Below are positions 47,356-57,902 of a DNA stretch of 64,000 bases, one piece after another. The notes below the pieces were generated by a model. It saw nothing but the letters and a program-made list of their open reading frames with translations, was not told where the DNA came from and did no database searches. Positions within the stretch are counted from its first letter, which is position 1, and each line of letters opens with the position of its first letter. The stretch is from Puerhibacterium puerhi (lineage in GTDB: Bacteria > Actinomycetota > Actinomycetes > Actinomycetales > Cellulomonadaceae), in NCBI RefSeq assembly GCF_009846865.1, contig NZ_WUWN01000016.1, positions 17,903 through 81,902 of the forward strand, written 5' to 3'. The translations under genes were made by a program, and so were the position numbers.

Positions 47356-48722
47356 TTGAGGTTCGCGCGGAACAGGTTGTGCGGGTCGTAGCTCCGCTTG
47401 ACCCGGGCCAGCCGCTCGCCGGTCGCACCCGGGTAGGCCGCGGCGAGCGCCTGGGGGTCGCCGTCGACGACGAAGCCGCCGTAGACCGCGTCGTCGCCGG
47501 CGCGGACCACGTCGGCGAGGGCCTGCACCCACGGCCGCTCGGCTTCGGCGAGCGGCGGGGTCGGCGCCATGGCCATGACCACGCCGAGCACCGGCTGCGT
47601 GCGGTGGGCGAAGGCCGTGGCGTCCACCGGGACGTCGGCCACCGCGCCGCCGAGGACGCGCAGCTGGACCGCGCGCATCAGGGCCCCGGGCACCTGGACC
47701 TGCTCGACCACCTGCTCGGCCGTGGCGCGGTCGACGCCGTCGGCGAAGAACGGCCGGGTCACCACGGACGCCGCCGCCGGCGGGGCGGGCTCGAGCAGGT
47801 CGCAGTACCGGGCGGTGCGCACGGAGTCGGCCAGGGCGCCGCCGGCCCGGGCGGCCACGTCCCGCACGCCCGCCAGCGCCTGGTCGGCCTCCTCGACGGG
47901 GCCGGACCAGCACACGGCGGCCATCACCACGGGCCTGCCGTGGAGCTCGGCCGGCACGTCCGGCAGCGGCGGCATCGGGCAGACCGTGAGGATCGCGGAC
48001 AGCTCCCGGGGCGCGGCCTGGGCGAGCGCGACGAGGTCCGCGACGGCGTCGGGCGTGGCCGGCAGCACGATCGTGCCGCCCACGACCGTCGGCAGGTCGT
48101 GCAGCGCGAACCGGAACCGGGTGACGACGCCGAGGTTGCCGCCGCCGCCGCGCAGGCCCCAGAACAGGTCGGGGTGGTGCTCCGCGTCGGCCAGCACCAC
48201 CTCGCCGGCAGCGGTGATCACCTCCGCGGCGACGAGGCTGTCGGTGGTCAGGCCGTAGCGGCGGCACAGCAGGCCGAACCCCCCGCCGAGGGTGATGCCG
48301 CCGACGCCCACGGTGCGCGCGTCGCCGAACGGCGTGACCAGGCCGTGCTCGCCCACGGCGTCGGCGTAGACGCCGGCGGTCACGCCGCCGCCCGCCCAGG
48401 CGGTGCGCGTGGCGGGGTCGACGGCGACGCCGGCGATGCCGCGCAGGTCGATCGTCAGCGCCCCGTCCGCGCGGCCGAGGCCCAGGGTGGAGTGCCCGCC
48501 GGCGCGCACGGACAGCTCCGCGCCGGTGTCGGCGGCGAACCGGACGGCGCGGGCCGCGCCGGTGGCGTCGGTGGGGCGCACGACCGCGGACGGTCGCCGG
48601 TCCACCACGGTGGGGATCTGGCGCGCCTCGTCGTAGCCCGGGTCGCCGGGCACGAGGACGGTGGTGCCGTCGACGTGCAGGGCGTCGCGGACGGCGGCGG
48701 GCGAGAACGTGGGTGTCGTCAT
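47337..48722 (-). CDS. FAD-linked oxidase (berberine-bridge type)
   Basis: 461 aa, ATG. PCMH-type FAD domain: VVRPTDATGAARAVRFAADT, LSVRAGGHSTLG (the Gly-Gly-His where FAD is often attached through His), LGGGFGLLCRRYGLTTDSL, LFWGLRGGGGNLGVVTRF. The C-terminal BBE segment RVKRSYDPHNLFRANLNVPP is present. Only one FAD-attachment residue is evident (His; the second, Cys, is replaced in GLLCRRYG by a shifted Cys). Such enzymes oxidise sugars, alkaloids or polyketides. It follows the SoxR-controlled operon by 85 bp and may belong to it. Confidence 0.88.
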   Translation of the reverse strand: MTTPTFSPAAVRDALHVDGTTVLVPGDPGYDEARQIPTVVDRRPSAVVRPTDATGAARAVRFAADTGAELSVRAGGHSTLGLGRADGALTIDLRGIAGVAVDPATRTAWAGGGVTAGVYADAVGEHGLVTPFGDARTVGVGGITLGGGFGLLCRRYGLTTDSLVAAEVITAAGEVVLADAEHHPDLFWGLRGGGGNLGVVTRFRFALHDLPTVVGGTIVLPATPDAVADLVALAQAAPRELSAILTVCPMPPLPDVPAELHGRPVVMAAVCWSGPVEEADQALAGVRDVAARAGGALADSVRTARYCDLLEPAPPAAASVVTRPFFADGVDRATAEQVVEQVQVPGALMRAVQLRVLGGAVADVPVDATAFAHRTQPVLGVVMAMAPTPPLAEAERPWVQALADVVRAGDDAVYGGFVVDGDPQALAAAYPGATGERLARVKRSYDPHNLFRANLNVPPAG

Positions 48723-48807
48723 GGTGGTGCCCCTTCGCGGTGAGGTCCGGGCAGTCGGGAGGGTGGACGGCGCACGGGCCGCGGACTCATCGGGTGAACC
48801 TTCGGGG

Positions 48808-50103
48808 TCACCCGGCGCCCCCCGCCGTGCCCGGCGTGGGCGCCGTGCGCCCGGCCAGCGCGGCCCCGACCAGCGCCAGCGCCCCGGCGAGTGCGAAGCA
48901 CGCGGCGTAGGCCGCCAGCCCGACCGCGGCGTGCAGCGCCCACAGCAGCTGACCCGCCACGGCGAGCGCCAGCGCCCCGGCGAGCGCGTCGGCGACCTGC
49001 AGGGCCGAGGACGCCGTGCCCTGGCCCCCGGGCGGGGCGAGCTCGAGCGCGAGCATGCTCAGCGTGGGGTAGAGGAACCCCATGCCCAGCCCGGCCAGCG
49101 CCCAGGGGGCGGCGCCCGCCAGCAGGGGCACGCCCGGCACGGCCAGGAGCGCGACGCCGACGGTCCCCGCCGCGAGCAGCCCCGCGCCCAGGCGGGCGTA
49201 CGTCACCGGCCGCCGGGACCCGCGCCCGCGCAGCCACGACCCGGCCGACCAGCCCAGCACGTGCAGGGTGAGCACGCTCCCGGCCGCCGACGGCGCCAGC
49301 CCGCGCTCGTGCGCCAGAACCAGGGGCAGCAGCACCTCGGCCCCGGAGAAGGCCGCCGACGCCAGGGCGCGGACCACCACGGTGGTGCCCAGCCCCCGCC
49401 GGGCCCGCAGCACCGCACCGGCGACGTCCCGCGCCACGCCGTCCCGCGGCACCCGAGGTGTCGAACGTGCGTTCGAGTCGCCCTCGACGGCCGGCGCCGC
49501 GCCGCGCGCGGCCGCGAGCCCCGGGCGCAGCAGGAGCAGGCCCGGGGCGGCCAGGAGCGCGACACCCAGGAACACCCACCGCCAGCCGAGGTGCTCCACC
49601 ACCAGGCCGGCCGCCAGGGGGCCGACCACGCCCGGCAACACCCAGGCGGCGGCGAACGTCGCGAACACGCGGGCGCGCCGCTGCGCCGGGAACACGCAGG
49701 CCACCAGCACGTACAACGCCACGTTGGTCAGCCCGCCGCCGACGCCCTGCAGCAGGCGCCCCACCAGCATCGCGCCCATGCTCGGCGCGCAGCCCGCCAG
49801 GAGCAGCCCGGCGAGGAACGTCAGCGCCCCCGCCCACATCGGCGGGGTCGGGCCGCGCCGGTCCGCCCACGGCCCGGCGGTCAGCATGCCGACGACGCTC
49901 GCCGCCAGGGAGGCGGAGAACGCGACCGTGTACCAGCGCAGCCCGTCGAGCGCCACGGCCACGGTGGGCATCGCCGTCGAGACGGCCAGCGACTCGAACG
50001 CCGACAGGGAGATGAACGCGACCATGCCGGCGAGCACCACTCGCTGGGCGCGCGGGGACAGCGCCGCGACGAGCGCGTGCGGCGCCGTCGTCGCCGCGGT
50101 CAC
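48808..50103 (-). CDS. MFS efflux transporter (DHA family)
   Basis: 431 aa from GTG 50103, overlapping the oxidoreductase stop (GTGA). About 12-14 membrane helices; TM1 begins VVLAGMVAFISLSAFESLAV; motif A-like GPWADRRGPTPPMWAGAL; motif C region GRLLQGVGGGLTNVALYVLV. Typical of drug:H+ antiporters. Co-transcribed with a SoxR-controlled oxidoreductase, so export of redox-active compounds is a reasonable guess. Confidence 0.88.
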   Translation of the reverse strand: MTAATTAPHALVAALSPRAQRVVLAGMVAFISLSAFESLAVSTAMPTVAVALDGLRWYTVAFSASLAASVVGMLTAGPWADRRGPTPPMWAGALTFLAGLLLAGCAPSMGAMLVGRLLQGVGGGLTNVALYVLVACVFPAQRRARVFATFAAAWVLPGVVGPLAAGLVVEHLGWRWVFLGVALLAAPGLLLLRPGLAAARGAAPAVEGDSNARSTPRVPRDGVARDVAGAVLRARRGLGTTVVVRALASAAFSGAEVLLPLVLAHERGLAPSAAGSVLTLHVLGWSAGSWLRGRGSRRPVTYARLGAGLLAAGTVGVALLAVPGVPLLAGAAPWALAGLGMGFLYPTLSMLALELAPPGGQGTASSALQVADALAGALALAVAGQLLWALHAAVGLAAYAACFALAGALALVGAALAGRTAPTPGTAGGAG

Positions 50104-51104
50104 GCGAGCACCACCTTGCCGACGGTCCGGCGCTCCTCGAGCTCCCGGTGGGCGCGGGCCGCCTCGGCGAACGGCACGCGGTGGGTGAGCACCCGCCACG
50201 TCCCGTCCGCCGCGAGCGCGAGCGCACGCTCCTGGTAGGCGCGCAGCGGGCCCAGGTCCGGCGCCCCCGGCCCGACGACCGGCCGCACGGCGATCCCCGC
50301 GGCGTTCGCGGCCGTGGCGGCGGCCAGGGGGTTGGCCGCGCGCGAGGACCAGCCGTGGACGACGAGGCGCCCGCCCTGGCGCAGCAGGCGACCGGCGTCC
50401 GCCCCCAGGAGGCCGCCGACCCCGTCGAGCACCACCGTGGCGCCGTCCGTACCCAGGCCCGCGAGCGCCGCCCGGGCCGCGCCGGTCCACGCGGGGGCGA
50501 GGTAGTCGACCACGGCGAGCCCGTCGGACCCGGGCGCGAGGGCCTGCACGACCTCGACCTTGGCCTCGCCGCCGACCAGGGCCAGGACGCGCGCCCCGGC
50601 GCCGAGCGCCCCCTGGACGTGCAGGGAGCCGAGGCCGCCGGCGGCGGCCGTGACCACGACGACGTTGTCGGGCGTCAGGGCGGCCACCTCGAGCGTCATG
50701 AGGGCGGTGCGCCCCGTGCCGACCATGGCGACGGCGTCGCCCGCGTCGAGCCCCGCGGGCAGCGCGAACGCCTGGCCCGCCGGGACGGCGACGAGGCGGG
50801 CGTAGCCGCCGCCCGCGGGGGCGGCGCCCAGGTGGGCGACCACGCGGCGGCCCAGCCACGCGGGGTCGGTGCCGGCGCCCACCGCCGTGACCGTGCCGGC
50901 GACCTCGCGGCCCGGCACGGCCGGCAGCCGGGGCGGCGGCAGGGGGCCGGAGGCCTCGCCGCGGCGCAGCGCCGTGTCGAGCACGTGGACGCCGTGCGCC
51001 GTCCCGGCGACGAGCAGCTCCCCGGGGGCGGGGGGCGGGGCGGGGACCTGCTCGAGGCGCAGCACCTCGGGCGGGCCGAACTGGTGGTGTCGGATCGCAT
51101 CCAT
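50100..51104 (-). CDS. Zinc-less alcohol dehydrogenase / quinone oxidoreductase-like protein
   Basis: 334 aa, ATG. MDR fold: N-terminal GroES-like domain (FGPPEVLRLEQVPAPPPAPGE, VPGREVAGTVTAVG), a Rossmann domain with VVVVTAAAGGLGSLHVQGAL, and GATVVLDGVGG. It lacks the catalytic zinc Cys/His of true alcohol dehydrogenases, so it is likely an NADPH:quinone reductase. The promoter carries a SoxR box, as do reductase genes in Streptomyces SoxR regulons. First gene of a redox operon. Confidence 0.88.
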   Translation of the reverse strand: MDAIRHHQFGPPEVLRLEQVPAPPPAPGELLVAGTAHGVHVLDTALRRGEASGPLPPPRLPAVPGREVAGTVTAVGAGTDPAWLGRRVVAHLGAAPAGGGYARLVAVPAGQAFALPAGLDAGDAVAMVGTGRTALMTLEVAALTPDNVVVVTAAAGGLGSLHVQGALGAGARVLALVGGEAKVEVVQALAPGSDGLAVVDYLAPAWTGAARAALAGLGTDGATVVLDGVGGLLGADAGRLLRQGGRLVVHGWSSRAANPLAAATAANAAGIAVRPVVGPGAPDLGPLRAYQERALALAADGTWRVLTHRVPFAEAARAHRELEERRTVGKVVLA

Positions 51105-51111
51105 GGCCGCT

Positions 51112-51142
51112 AGCCTGAAACCTCAACAAAGGTTGAGGTCAA
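51112..51142 (-). promoter_or_regulatory. SoxR-type promoter, TTGACC-19-CAGGCT
   Basis: Leftward -35 TTGACC (51,142..51,137) and -10 CAGGCT (51,117..51,112) with the 19-bp spacer typical of MerR-family targets. The spacer holds the SoxR box. Transcription starts almost at the ATG (51,104). Confidence 0.75.
51121..51138. promoter_or_regulatory. SoxR operator
   Basis: CCTCAACAAAGGTTGAGG, an 18-bp dyad with the same CCTCAA..TTGAGG arms as characterised SoxR boxes. It lies between the divergent reductase and soxR genes, 19 nt before soxR. Confidence 0.88.
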
Positions 51143-51156
51143 GGGAGGGCTCACGC

Positions 51157-51618
51157 ATGTCGGAGCAGGTGCCGTGGGACCACGAGGAGCTCACGGTCGG
51201 CGAGCTGGCCGCGCGCAGCGGCGTGAGCGTCTCGGCGCTGCGGTTCTACGAGCGCGAGGGGCTGATCAGCAGCCGGCGCACGGCCGGCAACCAGCGGCGC
51301 TACCGCCGCGACGCGCTGCGGCGCGTCGCGTTCGTGCGCGTCTCCCAGCGTGTCGGCATCCCGCTGGCGACCATCCGCGAGGCGCTCGCCGCGCTGCCCG
51401 ACGACCGCACGCCGACCGCCAGGGACTGGTACCGCCTCTCGCGCGCCTGGCGGGACGACCTGGACGCCCGCATCGAGCAGCTGCACCGGCTGCGCGACCA
51501 CCTGACCGACTGCATCGGCTGCGGCTGCCTGTCGCTGCGCAAGTGCCGGCTGACCAACCCGCACGACGAGCTCGCCGCGGAGGGCGCCGGCCCGCGCACG
51601 CTCCTCGTCGAGGACTGA
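51157..51618 (+). CDS. soxR: Redox-sensing transcriptional activator SoxR
   Basis: 153 aa, ATG. MerR-type winged helix (LTVGELAARSGVSVSALRFY), dimerisation helix, and a [2Fe-2S] site CIGCGCLSLRKC (Cys119, 122, 124, 130), diagnostic of SoxR. Oxidation of the cluster by redox-cycling compounds activates target promoters. In actinobacteria it senses endogenous pigments and drives reductases and exporters, matching the divergent operon here. Confidence 0.96.
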   Translation: MSEQVPWDHEELTVGELAARSGVSVSALRFYEREGLISSRRTAGNQRRYRRDALRRVAFVRVSQRVGIPLATIREALAALPDDRTPTARDWYRLSRAWRDDLDARIEQLHRLRDHLTDCIGCGCLSLRKCRLTNPHDELAAEGAGPRTLLVED

Positions 51619-51653
51619 CCCGCGGGCGCCGCGCGGCGGCTAGGCTCCGGCCC

Positions 51654-52100
51654 ATGACGCGCGTCCTCGTCCTCAACGGTCCCAACCTCGGCCGGCTCGG
51701 CGTCCGCGAGCCCGAGATCTACGGCGCTGCCTCCTTCCCCGACCTCGTCGCGGCCGCCGAGCGGTGGGCCGGCGAGCTCGGCCTCGAGGCCGAGGTGCGC
51801 CAGACCGACGACGAGTCGCAGATCGTCGGCTGGCTCCACGAGGCCGTCGACACCCGGGCGCACGTGGTGATCAACCCCGCGGCGTTCACGCACTACAGCT
51901 ACGCCCTGCGCGACGCCGCCGCACAGGTGACCACCTCGGGCCTGCTCCTGGTCGAGGTGCACCTGTCCAACCCGGCGGCGCGCGAGTCGTTCCGGCACCA
52001 CTCCGTCGTCTCCGGCGTCGCCACCGGCACGGTCGCGGGGTTCGGCTTCGACTCGTACCGCCTGGCGCTGTCCGCGCTCGCCGCCCGGCTCGGTTCCTGA
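51654..52100 (+). CDS. aroQ: 3-dehydroquinate dehydratase, type II
   Basis: 148 aa, ATG. VLVLNGPNLGRLGVREPEIYG with Asn11, Arg18 and catalytic Tyr23; INPAAFTHYSYALRDA with His80; LVEVHLSNPAARE with His103. Converts 3-dehydroquinate to 3-dehydroshikimate in aromatic amino acid synthesis. TAGGCT lies 7 nt before the ATG with no ribosome binding site, so leaderless mRNA is likely. Often clustered with other aro genes and efp in actinobacteria; here only efp-nusB remain nearby. Confidence 0.95.
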   Translation: MTRVLVLNGPNLGRLGVREPEIYGAASFPDLVAAAERWAGELGLEAEVRQTDDESQIVGWLHEAVDTRAHVVINPAAFTHYSYALRDAAAQVTTSGLLLVEVHLSNPAARESFRHHSVVSGVATGTVAGFGFDSYRLALSALAARLGS

Positions 52101-52165
52101 CGGGCGGGTGGCCGGCCACGTGAGTTAAGCGCTCACCTGCAGCTCGGAGAAGTTTCGGCCGTGGC

Positions 52166-52894
52166 TTAAGCCAGGCGCGTGAGCGCCAGGCTCCCGAGGG
52201 CGAAGAGCCAGCTCGTGAAGCTCCCGACCAGGAAGTACTCGGTGACCGGGCTGGCGGGGTCCCGCTCGCTGCCCTGGATCTCCGGGAAGCGCAGCAGCCC
52301 CTTGGCCGCGACCACGACCGACGCTGCCGTGAGGTACCCCGCGACGCCGAGGCCGACGATGAAGACCCGCTCGAGCGGTCCGAGGATGCGCCCGCTCCTG
52401 AGCCGCTTCTCGTTCGTCGCGGCGGGCACGCCGACGGCGTCGAGCACGAGGCGCACCGCGACGTTCCCCGTGGCGACCTGGGCGAGAGTGATGCCGAGGA
52501 CGGCGACGCTCAGGTCGAACCGGACGTGCGTCAGGGAGCCGACGAGCGCGGCCGGCCACTCCACGGGACCGGCGGGGGCGAGGAGCGCCGCGACGAGCAC
52601 GCCCGCGCCGAGCCCGGTGAAGGCGACAGCGCGCCACGCCCCTCGAGCCGACGACCGTCCGGGGCGCAGCGCCGACGCGGACCCGACCGTCCAGAGGGCG
52701 ATCGACGCCGCGAGGGGCAGCGCGACCGTCCACCAGGCGACCCCGCGCAGTCCCCCCACCGCGAGGATGGCGGCCAGGAGCACGACGCCGACCACCGTGA
52801 CGGCCGCCGTCCTGCGGTGAGACGTGGCGTCCTTGCCGGCGCGCACCAGGTCGGCGAGCCCTGCTGCGGCGAGGAACGCTCCGAGCGCCACCAT
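52166..52894 (-). CDS. Polytopic membrane protein paired with SatD-type gene
   Basis: 242 aa, ATG. About seven membrane helices (GAFLAAAGLADLV, TVVGVVLLAAILAVGG, WWTVALPLAASIALW, and onward), with a cytoplasmic loop EKRLRSGRILGPLERVFIV. SatD genes are commonly followed by a small membrane protein; the start is 7 bp after the satD stop. Substrate and function unknown. Confidence 0.75.
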   Translation of the reverse strand: MVALGAFLAAAGLADLVRAGKDATSHRRTAAVTVVGVVLLAAILAVGGLRGVAWWTVALPLAASIALWTVGSASALRPGRSSARGAWRAVAFTGLGAGVLVAALLAPAGPVEWPAALVGSLTHVRFDLSVAVLGITLAQVATGNVAVRLVLDAVGVPAATNEKRLRSGRILGPLERVFIVGLGVAGYLTAASVVVAAKGLLRFPEIQGSERDPASPVTEYFLVGSFTSWLFALGSLALTRLA

Positions 52895-52901
52895 CGAGAT
52901 C

Positions 52902-53486
52902 TCACGCCTTCCGCAGGATCAGCTGTGCGTCGCGCACCGCGCGGATGCCCCGTCGGAACGCCTGGCTCACGGCGGACTCGGTGCGCTGCTCGACCTGGGC
53001 GATCTCTCGCTGCGACAGCCCGTGCAGCGAGTGCAGGAGCATCCTGCGGTGCTGGGCGCTGAGTCTATCGACGAGCGCGTCCCTGACCACCAGGAACGCG
53101 TTGACCTCCTCGGAGTCCGGGCCCACGTACCCGGTGCGCCGGGCGTCGTCCAGGGCGTCGATCGCCGTGCGCGCCGCCTTCCACCCGGGGCCGTTCTGCA
53201 GGATCGGGCGTCGGTCGGCGTCCACGACCGACGTCTCGCCGAAGCCCAGCCCGAAGCGGATGTCGATGCGCGGCAGCAGCTCCAGCCGGATCAGCAGGGT
53301 GGCCAGCGCGGCGTCGCCGATGGTCGCGAAGCCGCCCTGGACCTCGTCGCCCATCGTGGGCTCGAGGCGCTGCACCACGTCCACGTGCGCGCTCACCCGG
53401 CCCAGGGCCGCGTCGATCGCGGCCTGGGCGGCGGGCCAGTCGTCGAGCCTGCTGGACCCGACGATGTCGCCGATGAGGGTGTACAT
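52902..53486 (-). CDS. SatD-family protein
   Basis: 194 aa from ATG 53486. N-terminal MYTLIGDIVGSSRLDDWPAA resembles the SatD/adenylate-cyclase-like fold. It continues VQRLEPTMGDEVQGGF, with an acidic pocket. The C-terminal 60 residues form a helix-turn-helix (HGLSQREIAQVEQRTESAVS) like sigma-70 region 4. So it is likely a ligand-responsive regulator; the founding SatD is linked to acid tolerance in streptococci. TATACG lies 8 nt before the ATG (leaderless). Confidence 0.82.
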   Translation of the reverse strand: MYTLIGDIVGSSRLDDWPAAQAAIDAALGRVSAHVDVVQRLEPTMGDEVQGGFATIGDAALATLLIRLELLPRIDIRFGLGFGETSVVDADRRPILQNGPGWKAARTAIDALDDARRTGYVGPDSEEVNAFLVVRDALVDRLSAQHRRMLLHSLHGLSQREIAQVEQRTESAVSQAFRRGIRAVRDAQLILRKA

Positions 53487-53530
53487 GACTGAAGCGTATA
53501 CCTGATGTTCGGCTGACTGAAGGTATGCGC
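53486..53530. promoter_or_regulatory. Tandem repeats in satD promoter
   Basis: TGACTGAAG occurs at 53,486 and 53,514 (28 bp apart), each followed by GTAT-like sequence. GCGTATACCT and AGGTATGCGC form an imperfect inverted repeat across the same interval. The satD -10 (TATACG, minus) is inside. Likely operator for autoregulation. Confidence 0.5.
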
Positions 53531-53591
53531 TAAGGCTGCGCACGGGGGCCGTGCCGGCCCGACCGGAGCGACGCCGGACGTGGCGTGCCGC

Positions 53592-53597
53592 TAGAAT
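53592..53597 (+). promoter_or_regulatory. efp promoter -10 (TAGAAT)
   Basis: Good -10, about 95 bp upstream of the efp start. The -35 position is weak (GGACGT region). Drives efp-nusB. Confidence 0.5.
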
Positions 53598-53691
53598 CGT
53601 CCGGGCCCTCGTCAGCGGGCCACCGTCCCCGCCACCTGCTCGTGCGCCGGGGCGTGCCCGAAGCTCCGACATCGCCGAACAGGGAAAGAAC

Positions 53692-54255
53692 GTGGCTACC
53701 TCCAACGACATCAAGAACGGCACCGTGCTCCGCATCGACGGTCAGCTCTGGACGATCATCGAGTTCCAGCACGTCAAGCCGGGCAAGGGTGGCGCGTTCG
53801 TCCGCACCAAGATGAAGAACGTGCTGTCCGGCAAGGTGGTCGACAAGACGTTCAACGCCGGCATCAAGGTCGAGACCGCCAACGTCGACCGCCGCGACTT
53901 CCAGTACCTGTACATGGACGGCGAGGACTTCGTCTTCATGGACAACGACACCTACGACCAGATCACGGTCCCGGCGGCCACCGTCGGCGACGCCAAGGAC
54001 TTCATGCTCGAGGGCATGAGCGTCATGGTCGCCTCCAACGAGGGCACCCCGCTGTACGTCGAGCTCCCGGCCTCCGTGGTCCTGGAGATCACCTACACCG
54101 AGCCGGGCCTGCAGGGCGACCGCTCCACCGGCGGCACCAAGCCGGCCACCCTGGAGACCGGGCGCGAGATCCAGGTCCCGCTGTTCCTCGAGCAGGGCAC
54201 CAAGGTCAAGGTCGACACCCGCGACGGGTCGTACCTGGGCCGCGTGAACGACTGA
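53692..54255 (+). CDS. efp: Translation elongation factor P
   Basis: 187 aa from GTG 53692 (AGGGAAAG upstream), the standard three-OB-domain length. N-terminal KOW-like domain with the tip loop PGKGGA; Lys32 is the residue that is modified in some bacteria. The central part is [19 protein letters not shown], and the C-terminal signature is [19 protein letters not shown]. Relieves ribosomes stalled on polyproline. No modification enzymes are in the window. Confidence 0.97.
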   Translation: MATSNDIKNGTVLRIDGQLWTIIEFQHVKPGKGGAFVRTKMKNVLSGKVVDKTFNAGIKVETANVDRRDFQYLYMDGEDFVFMDNDTYDQITVPAATVGDAKDFMLEGMSVMVASNEGTPLYVELPASVVLEITYTEPGLQGDRSTGGTKPATLETGREIQVPLFLEQGTKVKVDTRDGSYLGRVND

Positions 54256-54256
54256 C

Positions 54257-54673
54257 GTGGCTGCCCGCACCAAGGCCCGCAAGCGCGCGGTCGACATCCT
54301 CTTCGAGTCCGAGCAGCGCGGCCTCGACCCGCTCGCGCTGCTGCGCGACCGGGCGGCCCAGCCCCGCACGGAGGCGGCGGTGCCGCAGTACACGGTCGAC
54401 CTGGTCGAGGGCGTGACCGCGCAGAGCGAGCGCATCGACGAGCTGCTGGAGACCTACTCCCACGGCTGGACGCTCGAGCGCATGCCCGCCGTGGACCGCG
54501 CCCTGCTGCGCATCGGCACCTGGGAGATCCTCTTCAACGACGAGGTCCCCGACCCCGTGGCGATCGACGAGGCGGTGGACCTCGCCGCGAGCCTGTCGAC
54601 CGACGACTCGCCGTCGTTCGTCAACGGCCTGCTCGGCCGCATCGTCGACGTCAAGCCGACGCTGCTGGCCTGA
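54257..54673 (+). CDS. nusB: Transcription antitermination factor NusB
   Basis: 138 aa from GTG, 1 nt after the efp stop. All-helical NusB fold: RTKARKRAVDILFESEQRG, VEGVTAQSERIDELLETYS, ERMPAVDRALLRIGTWEI and VAIDEAVDLAASLSTDDSPS-FVNGLLG. Binds boxA RNA with S10 for rRNA antitermination. Confidence 0.96.
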   Translation: MAARTKARKRAVDILFESEQRGLDPLALLRDRAAQPRTEAAVPQYTVDLVEGVTAQSERIDELLETYSHGWTLERMPAVDRALLRIGTWEILFNDEVPDPVAIDEAVDLAASLSTDDSPSFVNGLLGRIVDVKPTLLA

Positions 54674-54691
54674 GCGCCCGCACCACCGACC

Positions 54692-54727
54692 CGGCCCCGC
54701 CGGCGGCCCGCGCCGCCGACGGGGCCG
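54692..54727 (+). terminator. GC-rich hairpin after nusB
   Basis: CGGCCCCG/CGGGGCCG (54,692..54,699 and 54,720..54,727) with inner CGGCGGC/GCCGCCG. Followed by TCGTCGTC rather than a T-run; probably the end of the efp-nusB transcript. Confidence 0.5.
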
Positions 54728-54782
54728 TCGTCGTCCCCGCCGCTTCCCGGCCGGGCCCTCCCGATCGAGCGGTGGCGGCCGC

Positions 54783-54801
54783 GTGACGTGCGCCACGTCA
54801 C
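54783..54801. promoter_or_regulatory. Perfect palindrome GTGACGTG-cgc-CACGTCAC
   Basis: 8-bp arms, upstream of the pyr operon promoter (about 45 bp before the -10). Could be an operator for an unidentified regulator or a second terminator stem. Confidence 0.4.
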
Positions 54802-54846
54802 GTGTCCGGCGGGTGGACGACGGCGTCCGTGCGCCGGGCCGGGCGC

Positions 54847-56558
<1,712 letters not shown>

Positions 56559-56562
<4 letters not shown>

Positions 56563-57902
56563 CGACCTCCTCCACCACCTACGTGCTGCGCGGCGCGCGC
56601 CCGCTCGGCGCCGAGCCGGTCGACGTGGTGCTCGCCGACGGGGTCGTCGCCGCGCTGGGCGCCGACGTCGAGGTCCCCGGGGGCGCGGTCGAGGTCGACG
56701 CCGCCGGGCACGTGCTCCTGCCCGGCCTCGTCGACCTGCACACCCACCTGCGCGAGCCGGGCCGCGAGGACGCCGAGACCGTCGCCTCCGGCACCCGCGC
56801 CGCCGCCGCGGGCGGGTACACCGCCGTGCACGCCATGGCCAACACCTCGCCCGTCGCGGACACCGCCGGCGTCGTCGAGCAGGTCTGGAACCTCGGGCGC
56901 CAGGCCGGCTGGGTCGACGTCCACCCCGTCGGCGCGGTCACGGTGGGGCTGGCCGGCGAGCGCCTCGCCGAGCTGGGCGCCATGGCCGACTCCGCCGCCC
57001 GCGTGCGCGTCTTCAGCGACGACGGCAGGTGCGTGCACGACCCCGTGCTGATGCGCCGGGCCCTGGAGTACGTCAAGGCGTTCGACGGCGTCGTCGCCCA
57101 GCACGCCCAGGAGCCGCGCCTGACCGAGGGCGCCCAGATGAACGAGGGCGTCGTCTCGGCGGAGATCGGCCTGACCGGCTGGCCGGCCGTGGCCGAGGAG
57201 GCGATCATCGCCCGCGACGTGCTGCTGGCCGAGCACGTGGGCTCGCGCCTGCACGTGTGCCACGTGTCGACGGCCGGGTCGGTCGAGATCATCCGCTGGG
57301 CCAAGGCCCGCGGCATCGCGGTCACCGCCGAGGTCACCCCGCACCACCTGGTGCTCACCGACGAGCTGGCCCGCGGCTACGACCCGGTGTTCAAGGTGAA
57401 CCCGCCGCTGCGCACGGCCGCCGACGTCGAGGCGGTCCGCGCCGGCCTGGCGGACGGGACCATCGACGTCGTCGCCACCGACCACGCCCCGCACACCCGC
57501 GAGGACAAGGACTGCGAGTGGGGCGCCGCCGCCATGGGCATGACCGGGCTCGAGACGGCCCTGTCGGTGGTCCAGCTCGCGATGGTCGACACCGGCCTGA
57601 TGACCTGGGCCGACGTCGCCCGCGTGATGTCGACGGCGCCGGCGGCCATCGGCCGCGTCGCCGACACCCAGGGCCGGCCGGTCGCCGTCGGCGAGCCGGC
57701 GAACCTCGTGCTCGTCGACCCGCGCGCCACGCGCGTGGTCGACGGCGCCGCCCAGGCCACCGCCGCGGCCAACACGCCCTTCCAGGGCCGGGAGCTGCCC
57801 GGGCGGGTCGTGGCCACGTTCCTGCGCGGGCGCGCCACGGTCCTCGACGGCGCGCCGGTGGAGCCCGCGGGCGCCGTCGCGGCCCCGGGGGTGGCGCGGT
57901 GA
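56559..57902 (+). CDS. pyrC: Dihydroorotase
   Basis: 447 aa from GTG 56559 overlapping pyrB. Amidohydrolase metal sites: [10 protein letters not shown], carboxylated-lysine region ([13 protein letters not shown]) with following His, [13 protein letters not shown], and [16 protein letters not shown]. Type I enzyme. Third step of UMP synthesis. Confidence 0.96.

Noticed and set aside
50104..51129. N-terminal extension of the MFS exporter (773-codon frame)
   Set aside because: Runs antisense-like through the oxidoreductase in another frame with Pro/Gly/Arg-rich sequence; the GTG at 50,103 gives a normal exporter.
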